In this document: positions 9,502-20,132 of the stretch, piece after piece
How the letters are laid out: each line of letters begins with the position of its first letter
Numbering within the stretch: position 1 is the first letter of the stretch
Assembly: GCA_032027145.1 (NCBI GenBank)
Contig: JAVSMP010000001.1
Location: 2,485,116-2,549,115, forward strand
Length of the DNA: 64,000 nucleotides
Source: Ignavibacterium sp.
GTDB lineage: Bacteria; Bacteroidota; Ignavibacteria; Ignavibacteriales; Ignavibacteriaceae
Direction of reading: 5' to 3'
The notes under the pieces: model-generated
Seen by the model: the letters and a program-made list of their open reading frames with translations, nothing else
The model's database searches: none
What the model was told of the DNA's origin: nothing
Made by a program: the position numbers and the translations under genes

Positions 9502-10152
9502 ATGATTCAGATAAAGATATTTACATTCAATTTATTTTCTGAAAATACAATTGTTATTTGGGATGATAAATTATTAGAAAGCGCTGTTGTTGATCCGGGC
9601 TGCAGTAATCCTGTAGAAGAAAATATACTGGCAGATTTTATTGATGGGAAAAATCTTAAAGTAAAATATCTTATCAATACACATTGTCATATAGATCATA
9701 TCTTCGGATGTGAGTTTATTAAGAAAAGATATAATCCTAAATATTTAGCACCTGAATTGGATTTGCCTTTAATTGAAAACGCTTCTATGCAGGCTGGTAT
9801 GCTTGGAATTGATTTTTCAATAAATATCAGACCCGATGATTTTCTATCAGAAGATAAAAAACTTAGTATAGGTGGATTTGAGATAGAGTTTTTATTCACT
9901 CCAGGACATACTGCCGGCGAGTTTTGCATTTATATTCCTGATATAAAATCTTGTATAACAGGTGATGTTCTTTTTAGTGAAAGTATTGGAAGAACAGATC
10001 TTTGGGGTGGTAATTACGATACTTTAATACAAAGCATTCAGGATAAACTACTGACTCTTCCGGATGAAACAATTATCTTTCCTGGTCATGGTCAATCCAG
10101 TACAATTGGAAAAGAAAGAATATTTAATCCATTTCTAAATCACACTGTTTAA
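9502..10152 (+). CDS. MBL-fold metallohydrolase, glyoxalase II-like
   Basis: A 216-residue metallo-beta-lactamase-fold hydrolase. The metal-binding motif THCHIDH is at residues 60-66. Further ligands lie in TPGHTAGE (histidine), the TGDVLF segment (bridging aspartate) and FPGHG near the C-terminus. This layout matches the stand-alone glyoxalase II/YcbL group, which hydrolyses S-lactoylglutathione or related thioesters. The C-terminal glutathione-binding domain of true GloB is absent, so the substrate is uncertain. The gene is tightly linked to aroC (2 nt) and to the downstream carboxylase (16 nt), so the three are probably co-transcribed. Confidence 0.85.
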   Translation: MIQIKIFTFNLFSENTIVIWDDKLLESAVVDPGCSNPVEENILADFIDGKNLKVKYLINTHCHIDHIFGCEFIKKRYNPKYLAPELDLPLIENASMQAGMLGIDFSINIRPDDFLSEDKKLSIGGFEIEFLFTPGHTAGEFCIYIPDIKSCITGDVLFSESIGRTDLWGGNYDTLIQSIQDKLLTLPDETIIFPGHGQSSTIGKERIFNPFLNHTV

Positions 10153-10168
10153 TTATTACAGGGTTGTT

Positions 10169-11713
10169 ATGAAAAACAAACTTTACGAGTTATCTCAAAA
10201 AAAAGAGGATGCTAAACTTGGCGGTGGTGAACAAAAAATTAAAAGTCAGCATGATAAGGGGAAACTAACTGCTCGTGAAAGGATAGAACTCTTAGTTGAT
10301 GAAGGCAGTTTTGAAGAAATCGGGATGTTTGTAAAACACCGGACAAAAGATTTTGGATTGGATAAACAAAATTATCCTGGTGATGGCGTTGTTACCGGAT
10401 TTGCTAAAATTAGTGGAAGACCGGTTGCTTTGTTTTCACAAGACTTTACTGTTTTCGGCGGTTCACTGTCTGAAACACACGCTGAAAAAATTGTGAAAAT
10501 TATGAAGCTTGCTATGAAAGCCGGCATTCCTATTATTGGATTAAATGATTCCGGTGGTGCAAGAATACAGGAAGGTGTAAATAGCTTAGGAGGATATGCT
10601 GATATTTTTCTTCTTAACACATTAGCTTCAGGTGTAGTGCCGCAAATATCTGTTATTCTTGGTCCTTGCGCTGGCGGAGCTGTTTATTCACCGGCAATTA
10701 CTGATTTTATTTTTATGACCAGAAAAACCAGTCATATGTTTGTAACCGGTCCAAATGTTGTTAAAACTGTTACACACGAAGATGTTACCTTTGAAGAACT
10801 TGGAGGGGCTGATACTCACAGTCAAAAAAGTGGTGTTGCTCATTTTGTTTATGATAATGAAATAGAAACATTGTTAAATGTTAGAAAACTTTTAAGTTTT
10901 ATTCCTTCAAACTTTAAGGAAAAACCAATTCAGGTTGAATTTAATTTCGGTTTATCTGCTGAGAATGATAAACTAAAGCACATATTACCAGATAATCCAA
11001 ATAAACCCTATGATATGAAAGAAGTAATTCTCAATATTGTTGATGAAGAAAGTTTTTTTGAAGTTCATAAAAATTATGCTGAAAACATAATATGCGGTTT
11101 CGCCAGATTAGGAGGAATGAGTGTCGGAATTGTCGCAAATCAGCCGCAAGTTTTGGCGGGAGTTTTGGATATTAATGCATCGGTAAAAAGTGCAAGGTTT
11201 GTCAGATTTTGTGATGCGTTTAACATTCCTTTGCTTGTTTTAGTTGATGTTCCTGGGTTTTTACCTGGCACAGAACAGGAATGGAATGGAATAATAAGAC
11301 ATGGAGCCAAATTGTTATTTGCTTTTAGCGAAGCCACTGTACCAAAAGTTACTTTAATTATAAGAAAAGCCTATGGCGGAGCTTATGATGTAATGAATTC
11401 AAAACACATCAGAGGCGATTACAATTTTGCATGGCCTACTGCTGAAATTGCAGTGATGGGTCCAAAAGGAGCCGTTGAGATAATTTTCAAGAAGGAGATT
11501 GAATCATCAGCAAATCCTGAACAAGAACTTGAACTTAAACTGAACGAATACATCGAAAAGTTTGCTAATCCATATATCGCGGCTGAAAGAGGTTTTTTGG
11601 ATGATATTATAGATCCTGAAGAAACAAAGAAGATACTAATAAATGCTTTTGATCTATTAAGAAATAAGGTAGATAATAATCCTAGAAAAAAACATAATAA
11701 TATTCCACTTTGA
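10169..11713 (+). CDS. Acyl-CoA carboxylase carboxyltransferase (beta) subunit
   Basis: A 514-residue carboxyltransferase that moves carboxyl from biotin to an acyl-CoA, usually propionyl-CoA, or serves as the alpha subunit of methylmalonyl-CoA decarboxylase. Conserved segments include [19 protein letters not shown], the oxyanion-hole motifs [14 protein letters not shown] and [12 protein letters not shown] in the N-terminal half, and [22 protein letters not shown] and [11 protein letters not shown] in the C-terminal half. The length matches PccB. No biotin carboxylase or biotin carrier gene lies in this window, so partner subunits must be encoded elsewhere. That leaves carboxylase versus sodium-pumping decarboxylase unresolved. 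Confidence 0.9.
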   Translation: MKNKLYELSQKKEDAKLGGGEQKIKSQHDKGKLTARERIELLVDEGSFEEIGMFVKHRTKDFGLDKQNYPGDGVVTGFAKISGRPVALFSQDFTVFGGSLSETHAEKIVKIMKLAMKAGIPIIGLNDSGGARIQEGVNSLGGYADIFLLNTLASGVVPQISVILGPCAGGAVYSPAITDFIFMTRKTSHMFVTGPNVVKTVTHEDVTFEELGGADTHSQKSGVAHFVYDNEIETLLNVRKLLSFIPSNFKEKPIQVEFNFGLSAENDKLKHILPDNPNKPYDMKEVILNIVDEESFFEVHKNYAENIICGFARLGGMSVGIVANQPQVLAGVLDINASVKSARFVRFCDAFNIPLLVLVDVPGFLPGTEQEWNGIIRHGAKLLFAFSEATVPKVTLIIRKAYGGAYDVMNSKHIRGDYNFAWPTAEIAVMGPKGAVEIIFKKEIESSANPEQELELKLNEYIEKFANPYIAAERGFLDDIIDPEETKKILINAFDLLRNKVDNNPRKKHNNIPL

Positions 11714-11823
11714 TTTTATAAGCCATTGTTATTATTGATGTTATCTGATTTGGTTAAAATATTACTTGTAAAAAGAATAATGAAAACTTATATTAACAAC
11801 CATAATTTTATTTCGGAGTGCTG

Positions 11824-14463
11824 ATGAATAAATACATACTAATTCCAATAGCGATGTTAACAATGCTTTTACTTGCAGCTTGTTCATCCACATCAGAAAT
11901 TACAAATCATTATCATTCAGATACAATTGAAAATACAAAAAGAGTTGGTATAGTTTCCGAAATGTTAGAGGAAGCAAGACAATATTACGTTCTTGCATTA
12001 AAAAAGCAGGAATTAAACAGCACTAAGGAAACAGTTGAAAATTATGAAGCTGCTTTAAGGATAATTAATAATCTTAGCTACTATCCGGGCATAGATGATA
12101 ACGCTGCCTATGTTGAGTTAGAAAACTCAATTATTGACGACTATAAAAGTTTTATTGATGGATTAAGTGAACTGCCGGAATCAATTTCATTTGCTGCTTA
12201 TGAAGAATGGATGAAAACATCGGTACCTGAGCTTGTTCTGACAAATAATGAATTTGAAAAAACAGAGCGGATAGTTATTCCATCTGATATTCCATTGGAA
12301 TTAAATTCATACGTTGAGCAATGGCTGAGTTATTTTACAGGAAAAGGCAGTACAGCAATGAGAAGATGGCTTGAGCGCTCAGGCAGATATTTTCCGATGA
12401 TGACCAAAGTTTTCGAAGAAGTCGGTACACCGAAACAATTGGTTTATTTAAGTATGATGGAAAGCGGCTTAAATCCAACTGCAAGATCTTGGGCTAGTGC
12501 TGTTGGTTTATGGCAGTTCATCAAATCCACTGGTAAGCTATATGGGCTTGAAACCGGTTTTTATTATGATGAAAGAAGGGATCCAGTTAAATCTACTTAT
12601 GCTGCTGCCAGACATCTTAAAGATCTTTATACAAATCTGGGTGATTGGTACCTTGCACTTGCCGCGTATAATTGCGGTGAAGGAAGAGTTACGCGTGCAT
12701 TGAGAAAATCAAAAGGTAATACTTTTTGGTCAGTCAGACCTCATTTACCAAAAGAAACAAGAAACTATGTCCCGATTTATATTGCAGTAAGTATGATTGC
12801 AATGGAACCAGAAAAATACGGTTTTACTGATATCAATTATCAAAAACCTTTTGAGTATGATGTCTATACTGTTGATGGTGCAATTGATTTGCAATTCCTT
12901 TCAGCATGTGCCAATACTGAATTACAATTGCTTCAGGAAATGAATCCTGAATTAACTCAGCTTTCAACCCCATCAAATTTTCAGGGCGGATATCCATTGA
13001 AAATACCAAAGGGATCATTGAACAGCTTTGTATTAAAGATGCAGAATATTCCTGAGTCTGCAAGAAGAACCTATTTGGTTCATACAGTTAAAAAGGGAGA
13101 GACTGTTACTAAGATCGCAAACAGATATGGTATATCTAAATTAGATCTTGCAGATGCAAATAATATTACCGTCAAATCTAAGTTATATTCCGGAGTCAAA
13201 TTAAAAATTCCGGTTCTAACCAGTCTTAATGTAAATGATTTTTCTGATAACACCGATACACAGATCGCACAAGATATAAATTCACAAAATCAAAATGAAG
13301 ATTATATCTCGCCTTATGCAAATCTTAATGGTAATAATACATTAGCCTTAAATGAAACTCAGGAAATTGATGAGGAGGATGAAGTAATATCGAATGGTCA
13401 AACAACAGCAAACGAAAACATTGATAACATCGAAACTTTAATTGAGGAATCTACTGCTTCAATGATTCCGGAAGGTTTTGTTGCAGTAACTTATAAAGTA
13501 AAAAATGATGATAGTTTATTAGGTATTGCTGATTTGTTTAATTCAAGAGTAAGTGATATTAGAAACTGGAATAATATTCCATACACAACTACAATTAAAA
13601 TTGGTCAAACATTAAATATCTACGTTCCTGAAACAATGAAAGATTATTATGCTTCTCTTGATAAATCTACAGAAATTGAAAAGAATAAAAATATTGTTTC
13701 GAAAAATTCAAATAAAAATTCCGGAATCCTTTACCATAAAATAAAAAGAGGTGAAACTTTAGGTTTAATTGCTGCTAAATATGGTGTAAGTGTAAATCAA
13801 TTAAGAGATTGGAATAATATTTCCGGGAATAAAATTGTTGCTGGAAAGAATTTGAGAGTTTATTCCGAAGGAAATTTCAATTATACCTCTAATAATGAAA
13901 AGACAAATACTGTTACTAAGAATAACATTTTTAAATACAAAGTTAAAAGAGGTGATAACCTCGGTAAAATTGCAGAAGAATTTGGAGTATCAATCAACCA
14001 GATTAAAAAATGGAATGGTCTGTCAGATAATAAAGTAATTGCCGGCAGCACTTTAAAAATTTACAGCGGAACTTCAAGCTCAACATACGGTGATAATACA
14101 ACCAAGAATACATCAAATGTAAACTATTATAAAGTTAGAACTGGTGATTCTATCGGACAGATTGCTGATAAATATGGTGTAAAGATTTCAGATATTCAAA
14201 ACTGGAATAATATATCAGGCAATAAAATTTTAGCTGGCAGTACTCTTAAAATTTATTCTGATGCAAACATTAATGATATTCCAACTGAAACAAAGACAAC
14301 TGTTAAGAATTCAAAAACCAATAATCAGGTTTACACTGTTAAAAAAGGTGAATCGTTATTCTCAATTGCACAACGCTATAATACTTCAGTTGCAAAGATA
14401 AAATCACTAAACAACTTAAAATCAAATAATATTCAAGCAGGACAAAAACTTTTAGTTAACTAA
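11824..14463 (+). CDS. Membrane-bound lytic transglycosylase with six LysM repeats
   Basis: An 879-residue lipoprotein of the MltD type, cleaving peptidoglycan glycan strands to 1,6-anhydro products. The signal ends in a lipobox LAAC with C20 as the lipidated residue. The SLT domain is at about residues 195-320, with catalytic E213 in SMMESGLNP and the downstream AVGLWQF and [12 protein letters not shown] motifs. Six LysM peptidoglycan-binding repeats follow at roughly 417, 556, 636, 703, 767 and 835 to the end. Repeats 3 to 5 are closely alike ([11 protein letters not shown] style), suggesting internal duplication; E. coli MltD has two. I prefer ATG 11824 over GTG 11818 because GGAG overlaps the GTG. 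Confidence 0.92.
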   Translation: MNKYILIPIAMLTMLLLAACSSTSEITNHYHSDTIENTKRVGIVSEMLEEARQYYVLALKKQELNSTKETVENYEAALRIINNLSYYPGIDDNAAYVELENSIIDDYKSFIDGLSELPESISFAAYEEWMKTSVPELVLTNNEFEKTERIVIPSDIPLELNSYVEQWLSYFTGKGSTAMRRWLERSGRYFPMMTKVFEEVGTPKQLVYLSMMESGLNPTARSWASAVGLWQFIKSTGKLYGLETGFYYDERRDPVKSTYAAARHLKDLYTNLGDWYLALAAYNCGEGRVTRALRKSKGNTFWSVRPHLPKETRNYVPIYIAVSMIAMEPEKYGFTDINYQKPFEYDVYTVDGAIDLQFLSACANTELQLLQEMNPELTQLSTPSNFQGGYPLKIPKGSLNSFVLKMQNIPESARRTYLVHTVKKGETVTKIANRYGISKLDLADANNITVKSKLYSGVKLKIPVLTSLNVNDFSDNTDTQIAQDINSQNQNEDYISPYANLNGNNTLALNETQEIDEEDEVISNGQTTANENIDNIETLIEESTASMIPEGFVAVTYKVKNDDSLLGIADLFNSRVSDIRNWNNIPYTTTIKIGQTLNIYVPETMKDYYASLDKSTEIEKNKNIVSKNSNKNSGILYHKIKRGETLGLIAAKYGVSVNQLRDWNNISGNKIVAGKNLRVYSEGNFNYTSNNEKTNTVTKNNIFKYKVKRGDNLGKIAEEFGVSINQIKKWNGLSDNKVIAGSTLKIYSGTSSSTYGDNTTKNTSNVNYYKVRTGDSIGQIADKYGVKISDIQNWNNISGNKILAGSTLKIYSDANINDIPTETKTTVKNSKTNNQVYTVKKGESLFSIAQRYNTSVAKIKSLNNLKSNNIQAGQKLLVN

Positions 14464-14484
14464 AAACAATATTTATTTACTGAG

Positions 14485-14573
14485 CCGTTAGGGGTGTTAT
14501 CCCGCCTACCCGTGGGATATCTGAGATAATACCCTAAAAACCTGATCTGGATAATGCCAGCGTAGGAAAACGG
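14485..14573 (+). promoter_or_regulatory. TPP riboswitch (thi-box) aptamer
   Basis: The conserved thi-box core is present: GGGGTG at 14491-14495, the P3 stem TATCCC/GGGATA, CTGAGA at 14521-14526, ACCC, and the P4/P5 segment CTGATCTGGATAATGCCAGC followed by GTAGGAAA. Outer helix P1 forms between CCGTT (14485-14489) and AACGG (14569-14573). It lies upstream of an intrinsic terminator and a TonB receptor/thiamine pyrophosphokinase/symporter operon, so it should turn that operon off when thiamine pyrophosphate is abundant. Confidence 0.96.
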
Positions 14574-14594
14574 GTGAAAGAATGATTTTTTAAG

Positions 14595-14625
14595 TAGCCG
14601 TTTTTCCAGAACGGCTATTTTTTTT
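14595..14625 (+). terminator. Riboswitch-controlled intrinsic terminator
   Basis: An 8-bp stem (TAGCCGTT at 14595-14602 with AACGGCTA at 14610-14617) is followed by eight T residues, ending just before the GGAG ribosome-binding site. The left arm GCCGTT repeats the left arm of aptamer P1, so the 3' strand of P1 (AACGG, 14569-14573) can pair with it as an antiterminator when TPP is absent. Confidence 0.93.
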
Positions 14626-14634
14626 GGAGTAATT

Positions 14635-17103
14635 ATGAAAAAAATAATCATTCTTTTTTTATTCTTTTGTTTTGAGATATTTCCGCAAATCAAATCTGTA
14701 AAAGGAATCGTCTTTGATTCTGATTCCAAAGTACCTCTGCAAGCAGCTAATATTCTGATAAAAGGAACAAGTGTTGGAACAATTACTGATGGAAACGGTT
14801 TGTTTTCTCTTGATTTTAATTTTACTGATACAAGTATTATCATAATCAGTTTTGTTGGCTATAAAACTAAAGAAGTTTTGATAGCAAAAAATAATACGGA
14901 AGAAATTCAAATCCCGCTTGAAAGTAAAATCTTATCTTCACAAACTATTCTTATTGAAGCAAGTGTTGGAAAAAAGGGTGTTACTCCAATTTCTTTTGAC
15001 AAAATCCTAAGAGAAAAAATTAGCAGAGATTATGTCGTTCAGGATGTGCCCGGTTATTTGTCACAACTTCCATCAACAACATTCTATTCAGAAAACGGAA
15101 ATGGAATAGGTTACAATTATTTAAGTATTCGTGGATTTGATCAGAGAAGAATTTCAGTTTCAATTAACGGTATTCCACAAAACGATCCTGAAGATCACAA
15201 TGTGTATTGGCTGGATTTTCCTGATCTGCTAGCAAGCACAGAATTGCTTCAGGTTCAGAGAGGTTCAGGCTCAGGAGTTATCGGCTTTCCATCTGTAGGC
15301 GGTTCAATAAACATAATTACATCGCCCTTTTCTGATAGAACAAGGTTTGATTTGCTTGTCTCAGCAGGTTCATATAATACAAAAAAATATAGTGCTTCAT
15401 TTGCAAGCGGATTAATAGATAATCGTTATTCGGTTTATGCAAAGCTTTCTCAGATATTTAGTTCAGGTTATAGAAATTTATCCTGGTCAAAGCTAAATGC
15501 ATATCATCTGTCATTTGTAAGATATGATGATAACTTTACAACTCAGCTAAATCTTTACGGCGGTCCGATATCTGATGGATTAGCTTACACCGGCATTGCT
15601 AAGTTTGCTGTAAAAGATCCTGTAGAAAGAAAAGCTAATTATTCTTATTGGGAAGCAGCTGAAAACAAATACAGCTATGTGTTAAACAGAAGACCTGAAG
15701 AAATTGAAAACTTCTCCCAGCCGCATTTTGAATTGTTGAATGAATTTTATCTTAAAGATAATCTTAAGTTTAATTCTGCTTTGTTTTATGTTTATGGCTC
15801 GGGCTTTTTTGATTATGATGGTTCGTGGTCTGTTTATTATGATGATTATTTCAGACTTAAATCTAATGGATTTGATTCGACTCAAATTCCTGTTAATGCT
15901 TTGATTCGTGCGCAGGTTGAAAACAAACAATTTGGCTGGATTCCTAAAGTAAGTCTTAATCATCTCAATGGTCAGTTGATTATCGGAGGTGAATTCAGAT
16001 TTCATCAATCAGAACATTGGGGCAGTATAAATTATGCTGAAAATATTCCCGAAGGAGTTAATAAAGACTATAAATACTATTATTACAATGGTGCGAAAAA
16101 TATATTTTCCGGCTTTATTCACGAACTCTATAATCTGAATGATAATATAAATTTACTTGGCGAGATACAGGTTACATATCACAAATATCATTTATTTAAT
16201 GAAAGATATCTCGGAAATGAATTTACAATTGATAATTTATTTGTTAATCCAAGAGTAGGATTTAATTATAAGTTTTCAAAAACAATCAGTTCATTTATAT
16301 CATTTGCCAGAGTTACGAGAGAACCAAGGTTGAAGAATTATTACGACGCAGCAGAATCAAGCGGTGGAGAGCAGCCGCAATTTGCACTAAATGCAAACGG
16401 CACTTATAATTTTGCGGAGCCAAATGTTCAACCGGAAACCATGAATGATATCGAGATAGGATTATCTTTTCAATCAGAAGATTTATCACTTAATGTTAAT
16501 TTCTATTATATGATTTTTGAAAACGAAATTGTTAAAAGCGGAAAACTTGATAGATTCGGGCAGCCGGTTACAGGCAATGTTGATCAAACAACACATGCAG
16601 GAACAGAAATTAGTTTTATTTACAAACCAGTCAGAGCATTAGAGTTTTTTGGTAATACTACTTTTAGCTCGAATAAAATTAATAATGGAAAATATTTTAT
16701 TAGTGATTTGGATTGGATTGATCTTAGTGGTAATAAAATAGGTGGTTTTCCGGAAATGCTGGCAAATGCCGGGATACAATTTCATTCGAACAATTTATAT
16801 GTTAAACTAAGTGCTAAATATGTCAGCAGTTTTTACTCAGATAATTTTGATTCTCAAATAATTAAGTATCTGTCCAAATTTCCGGGATTTATTGATTATA
16901 ACGACAATGTTAATGATTCATATTTTACAGCAGATTTTTATTGCAGCTATGATTTTAATTTTTTTGGCGGTATAAACAGTTCAAAATTATTTTTACAGGT
17001 AAATAATATCTTTAATAATTTATATTCTGCTTATGCTATTGGTAAAGAGTTTTTTCCTGCCGCTGACAGAAACTTTATTGCAGGTATTCAATTAGGATTA
17101 TAA
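14635..17103 (+). CDS. TonB-dependent receptor, predicted thiamine uptake
   Basis: An 822-residue outer-membrane receptor that would import a substrate using TonB energy. After a signal peptide (about residues 1-18) comes a carboxypeptidase-regulatory-like domain (about 20-105, with VKGIVFDSDSKVPLQAANI and TDGNGLFSLDF). The plug domain follows, with YLSIRGFDQRRISVSINGIP and the QRGSGSGVIGFPSVGGSINI segment, then a long beta-barrel. The gene starts 10 nt after the terminator of a TPP riboswitch and leads an operon with thiamine pyrophosphokinase, so the ligand is most probably thiamine or a phosphate ester or precursor. Riboswitch-linked TonB receptors of this kind (Omr1) are known in Bacteroidota. 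Confidence 0.9.
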   Translation: MKKIIILFLFFCFEIFPQIKSVKGIVFDSDSKVPLQAANILIKGTSVGTITDGNGLFSLDFNFTDTSIIIISFVGYKTKEVLIAKNNTEEIQIPLESKILSSQTILIEASVGKKGVTPISFDKILREKISRDYVVQDVPGYLSQLPSTTFYSENGNGIGYNYLSIRGFDQRRISVSINGIPQNDPEDHNVYWLDFPDLLASTELLQVQRGSGSGVIGFPSVGGSINIITSPFSDRTRFDLLVSAGSYNTKKYSASFASGLIDNRYSVYAKLSQIFSSGYRNLSWSKLNAYHLSFVRYDDNFTTQLNLYGGPISDGLAYTGIAKFAVKDPVERKANYSYWEAAENKYSYVLNRRPEEIENFSQPHFELLNEFYLKDNLKFNSALFYVYGSGFFDYDGSWSVYYDDYFRLKSNGFDSTQIPVNALIRAQVENKQFGWIPKVSLNHLNGQLIIGGEFRFHQSEHWGSINYAENIPEGVNKDYKYYYYNGAKNIFSGFIHELYNLNDNINLLGEIQVTYHKYHLFNERYLGNEFTIDNLFVNPRVGFNYKFSKTISSFISFARVTREPRLKNYYDAAESSGGEQPQFALNANGTYNFAEPNVQPETMNDIEIGLSFQSEDLSLNVNFYYMIFENEIVKSGKLDRFGQPVTGNVDQTTHAGTEISFIYKPVRALEFFGNTTFSSNKINNGKYFISDLDWIDLSGNKIGGFPEMLANAGIQFHSNNLYVKLSAKYVSSFYSDNFDSQIIKYLSKFPGFIDYNDNVNDSYFTADFYCSYDFNFFGGINSSKLFLQVNNIFNNLYSAYAIGKEFFPAADRNFIAGIQLGL

Positions 17104-17188
17104 AACAATTTCGGATTCTGATAAATAGCTATCGCTTTATTTATTAGAAGTCAACTTACTATAAACTATATACTATTTAAAATAAATT

Positions 17189-17851
17189 ATGAAGCGTTGT
17201 TTAATTTTAGCAAATGGCAAATCTCCGGCAAAAAAAACTATAGAATATTTTCACAAAAAAGGTTTCACTACAATTATATGTGCTGACGGCGGGGCAAACT
17301 CTGCACGAAAATTAAATTTAATACCTGATTTTATTATAGGTGACTTAGATTCTATAACTGATTCAAATCTGAAATATTATTCCAAGAGAGTTAAAGTAAT
17401 AAGATATAATAGACAAGACGATACTGATGTTGATAAGAGCATAAAGTTCGCAATTAAAAATAAATTCTCTCAGGTTGTCTTATCAGGTGTTACAGGTGAC
17501 AGATTAGACCACACAATTTGCAATTTAGGAATAGTTATCAAGTATCTTTCACGTATCAATATTTATACTGCTGCAGAAAAATCTTTTCTTATTCCTGTTA
17601 ATAATACAATCAGATTCCCTTCAATTCCTGGTGAAATTATTTCTATCTATGCATTTGATAAAAAAACAAAAGTCACTTCAGCAGGGCTGAAGTATAAATT
17701 AAATAACAGTTCACTGGCTTTTGGTGTTAATGAAAGCACTTCAAATGTTAGTGTAGATAGTAATGTAACAATCGAAGTTAAAAATGGTGTTGCTTTTGTT
17801 ATAAGAGAATTACAAAGCCTGATAAAGTATGATCTCTTTCAGTTTGTTTGA
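17189..17851 (+). CDS. thiN: Thiamine diphosphokinase
   Basis: A 220-residue enzyme that transfers pyrophosphate from ATP to thiamine, giving thiamine diphosphate. Characteristic motifs are ADGGANSARKL, PDFIIGDLDSI, the acidic RQDDTDVDKSIKFA and SGVTGDRLDHTICNLG, which bind ATP-Mg and thiamine. It is the second gene of the TPP-riboswitch operon, so imported thiamine would be trapped as TPP. The ATG of the symporter lies 23 nt inside its 3' end, indicating translational coupling. Confidence 0.93.
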   Translation: MKRCLILANGKSPAKKTIEYFHKKGFTTIICADGGANSARKLNLIPDFIIGDLDSITDSNLKYYSKRVKVIRYNRQDDTDVDKSIKFAIKNKFSQVVLSGVTGDRLDHTICNLGIVIKYLSRINIYTAAEKSFLIPVNNTIRFPSIPGEIISIYAFDKKTKVTSAGLKYKLNNSSLAFGVNESTSNVSVDSNVTIEVKNGVAFVIRELQSLIKYDLFQFV

Positions 17852-19235
17852 TATAACAATTATCGTCCTGTTCTTTTCAGCATTATTGATAATAGGATTT
17901 TTATCTTCACGTAAAGTAAAATCAGATGCAGAAAGCTTTTTACTTTCAGGCAGAAATATGGGATTGTTTTTATTTGTTCTTGTTAATGTATCTACATGGT
18001 ATGGTGGGATAATCGGAGTTGGGGAGTTTACTTATCGTTACGGATTAGTAAGCTGGTTTACACAAGGTTTGCCTTATTATTTTTTCGCTTTTTTATTCGC
18101 ACTGTTTTTCGCAAAAAAAATTCGTGAAGCAGCATTATTTACAATTCCAGAAAAACTTGAACAGGTTTATGGAAAAAATACTGCACTTCTTTCTGCAGTT
18201 GTTGTTTTCATACTTGTTTCGCCAGCACCTTATTTACTGATGAGTGCAAATTTAATATCGCTTGTGTTTGATACCGGTAATTTATTATCACTTATTATCG
18301 CTACAATACTTTCTGCTTCATATCTGATTAAAGGCGGATTCAAATCGAATATTTTTACCGATGCGTTTCAGTTTTTTATAATGTTTACCGGATTTATTAT
18401 AATAGTTTTAGTTGCAGTATTAAACTTTGGTAGTATCGATTACCTCAAATCAAATTTGCCTCAATCACACCTTTCTTTAACCGGTGACGCTTCGATTACA
18501 TTTTTAATTGTCTGGTTTCTTATTGCTTTATGGACTTTTGCTGATCCCGGCTTTCATCAACGATCTTATTCAGCCAAGACTGGTAATGTTGCTAAATACG
18601 GAATTTTAATTTCTATAATATTTTGGGCTGTATTTGATTTTCTTACCACTTCAACCGGTTTATATGCAAAGGCGATAATTCCAAATCTGGAAAATCCAAT
18701 GATGGCGTATCCATTATTAGCTGAAAAAATTCTTGCTCCGGGATTAAAGGGAATATTTTATGCTGCTATGTTTGCTACAATAATTTCTACTCTAAACAGT
18801 TTTATGTTTTTAAGTGCTACAACTATTGGTAATGATTTTATTTATCGAATCAGCAACCGAAAAAGAATTGATAAAATTAAATTCTATACCATAATTGGTA
18901 TAATTGTTACTTCAGTTCTGTCAGTAATCATTGCTTATGCTGTCCCATCTGTTGTGCAAATCTGGTATATCATTGGGTCTTTGTTTATTCCCGGAATTAT
19001 TTTACCTGTAATAAGTGCCTATTATCCCAGAATTATTATTTCAAATAAAATTATTCTGCTTGAGATAATACTTGCTATTTTATCTGGAACGGTTTGGTTG
19101 ATAATCCGGAATTATTTACATGGGTTTATATATGAAATTGAGCCAATGCTGGTAGGGGTTTCAGTTGCTTTATTAATTCATTTGATAGGTTTAATTAGAA
19201 AATCTTTTTCGTTTAATAAGAGAAAGCAAAATTGA
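17829..19235 (+). CDS. Sodium:solute symporter, predicted thiamine permease
   Basis: A 468-residue inner-membrane protein of the SSS family (LeuT-like fold), with about 12-13 hydrophobic helices. Typical features are the SGRNMGLF stretch, the STWYGGIIGVGEF region and the ADPGFHQRSYSAK loop. It overlaps thiamine pyrophosphokinase by 23 nt and lies under the TPP riboswitch. From context I infer that it moves thiamine across the inner membrane after TonB-dependent entry, replacing PnuT or ThiT. As I recall, a PanF-like thiamine-regulated SSS protein (ThiV) has been proposed in other lineages. The 3' end overlaps the convergent TerC gene by 45 nt. Confidence 0.85.
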   Translation: MISFSLFDITIIVLFFSALLIIGFLSSRKVKSDAESFLLSGRNMGLFLFVLVNVSTWYGGIIGVGEFTYRYGLVSWFTQGLPYYFFAFLFALFFAKKIREAALFTIPEKLEQVYGKNTALLSAVVVFILVSPAPYLLMSANLISLVFDTGNLLSLIIATILSASYLIKGGFKSNIFTDAFQFFIMFTGFIIIVLVAVLNFGSIDYLKSNLPQSHLSLTGDASITFLIVWFLIALWTFADPGFHQRSYSAKTGNVAKYGILISIIFWAVFDFLTTSTGLYAKAIIPNLENPMMAYPLLAEKILAPGLKGIFYAAMFATIISTLNSFMFLSATTIGNDFIYRISNRKRIDKIKFYTIIGIIVTSVLSVIIAYAVPSVVQIWYIIGSLFIPGIILPVISAYYPRIIISNKIILLEIILAILSGTVWLIIRNYLHGFIYEIEPMLVGVSVALLIHLIGLIRKSFSFNKRKQN

Positions 19236-20117
19236 CCCGCCAAGCACAACTACAATTATGAAAAGTGATATCTCAGTTGGGATTTTATAAAAATCAGTAA
19301 CTAACATTTTGATACCAACATAAAACAACACAACGGATACTCCATATTTAAGATAAACGAAAAGATCAATAAGACCAGCCAAAGCAAAATACAGCGCTCT
19401 TAAACCAAGTATAGCAAAAATATTTGAAGATATAATTATAAAAGTGTCCTTTGTTATTGCAATGATTGCAGGAATTGAATCAACTGCAAATACTATATCT
19501 GATGATTCAATTAAAAGCAGAGCAAGAAAAGTTGTTGTAACGTAAATCTTGTGATTATCTTTTATAAATAACTTTTTGCCCTTATAAGTTGTGTTCAGCT
19601 TAAAATATTTTCGTGCTATTTTTAACAGCCAGTTATTTTCAACATCTATTTTTTGATTGCCGCCAAAAGCCATCTTATAAGCAGCAAGCAATAAGATTAC
19701 AGCAAACACATAAATAACCGGTTCAAAAAGATTTATTAAAGTTACACCAGCTAAAATAAAGATAACTCGGAAAACTACTGCGCTGATAATACCCCATTTT
19801 AACACATGCGGTTGATTTTCCGGTTTTACATCCATTATACTGAAGATCATCAGGAATACAAAAAGATTATCAACCGAAAGCGATTTTTCGATTATATAAC
19901 CTGTCAAAAATTCAATCGCTTTTTGATGACCATCTTCCATGTAAATAAAAATAAATAGATTGAAAAGAAGAGCGGTTAATATCCAAACACCGCTCCAAAT
20001 AAGACTTGCTTTTAAAGTTATTTTTCCGCGTCTATGATCTGTTACATATAAATCAATAAACAGAAGCAATGCAACTATGACAGAAAAAAAATACCAATAA
20101 GAAGATTCAGCTATCAA
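19191..20117 (-). CDS. TerC-family integral membrane protein
   Basis: A 308-residue membrane protein with about eight or nine hydrophobic helices. Both family signature segments are present: SLSVDNLFVFLMIF and ESSDIVFAVDSIPAI, each carrying the acidic residues conserved in TerC/Alx proteins. Family members export manganese or help metalate secreted enzymes, and some confer tellurite resistance; which applies here is unknown. The only plausible start is TTG. The gene is convergent with, and overlaps by 45 nt, the symporter on the plus strand. The arginine decarboxylase gene lies 15 nt upstream, so the two may be co-transcribed. Confidence 0.88.
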   Translation of the reverse strand: MIAESSYWYFFSVIVALLLFIDLYVTDHRRGKITLKASLIWSGVWILTALLFNLFIFIYMEDGHQKAIEFLTGYIIEKSLSVDNLFVFLMIFSIMDVKPENQPHVLKWGIISAVVFRVIFILAGVTLINLFEPVIYVFAVILLLAAYKMAFGGNQKIDVENNWLLKIARKYFKLNTTYKGKKLFIKDNHKIYVTTTFLALLLIESSDIVFAVDSIPAIIAITKDTFIIISSNIFAILGLRALYFALAGLIDLFVYLKYGVSVVLFYVGIKMLVTDFYKIPTEISLFIIVVVLGGSILLSLIKRKRFSN

Positions 20118-20132
20118 GGCAGGGTAATCTTT

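Noticed and set aside
14460-14843. Minus-strand open frame of 127 codons across the TPP riboswitch
   Set aside because: It lies antisense to the riboswitch, terminator and start of the TonB receptor. It has no recognisable protein features or ribosome-binding site.
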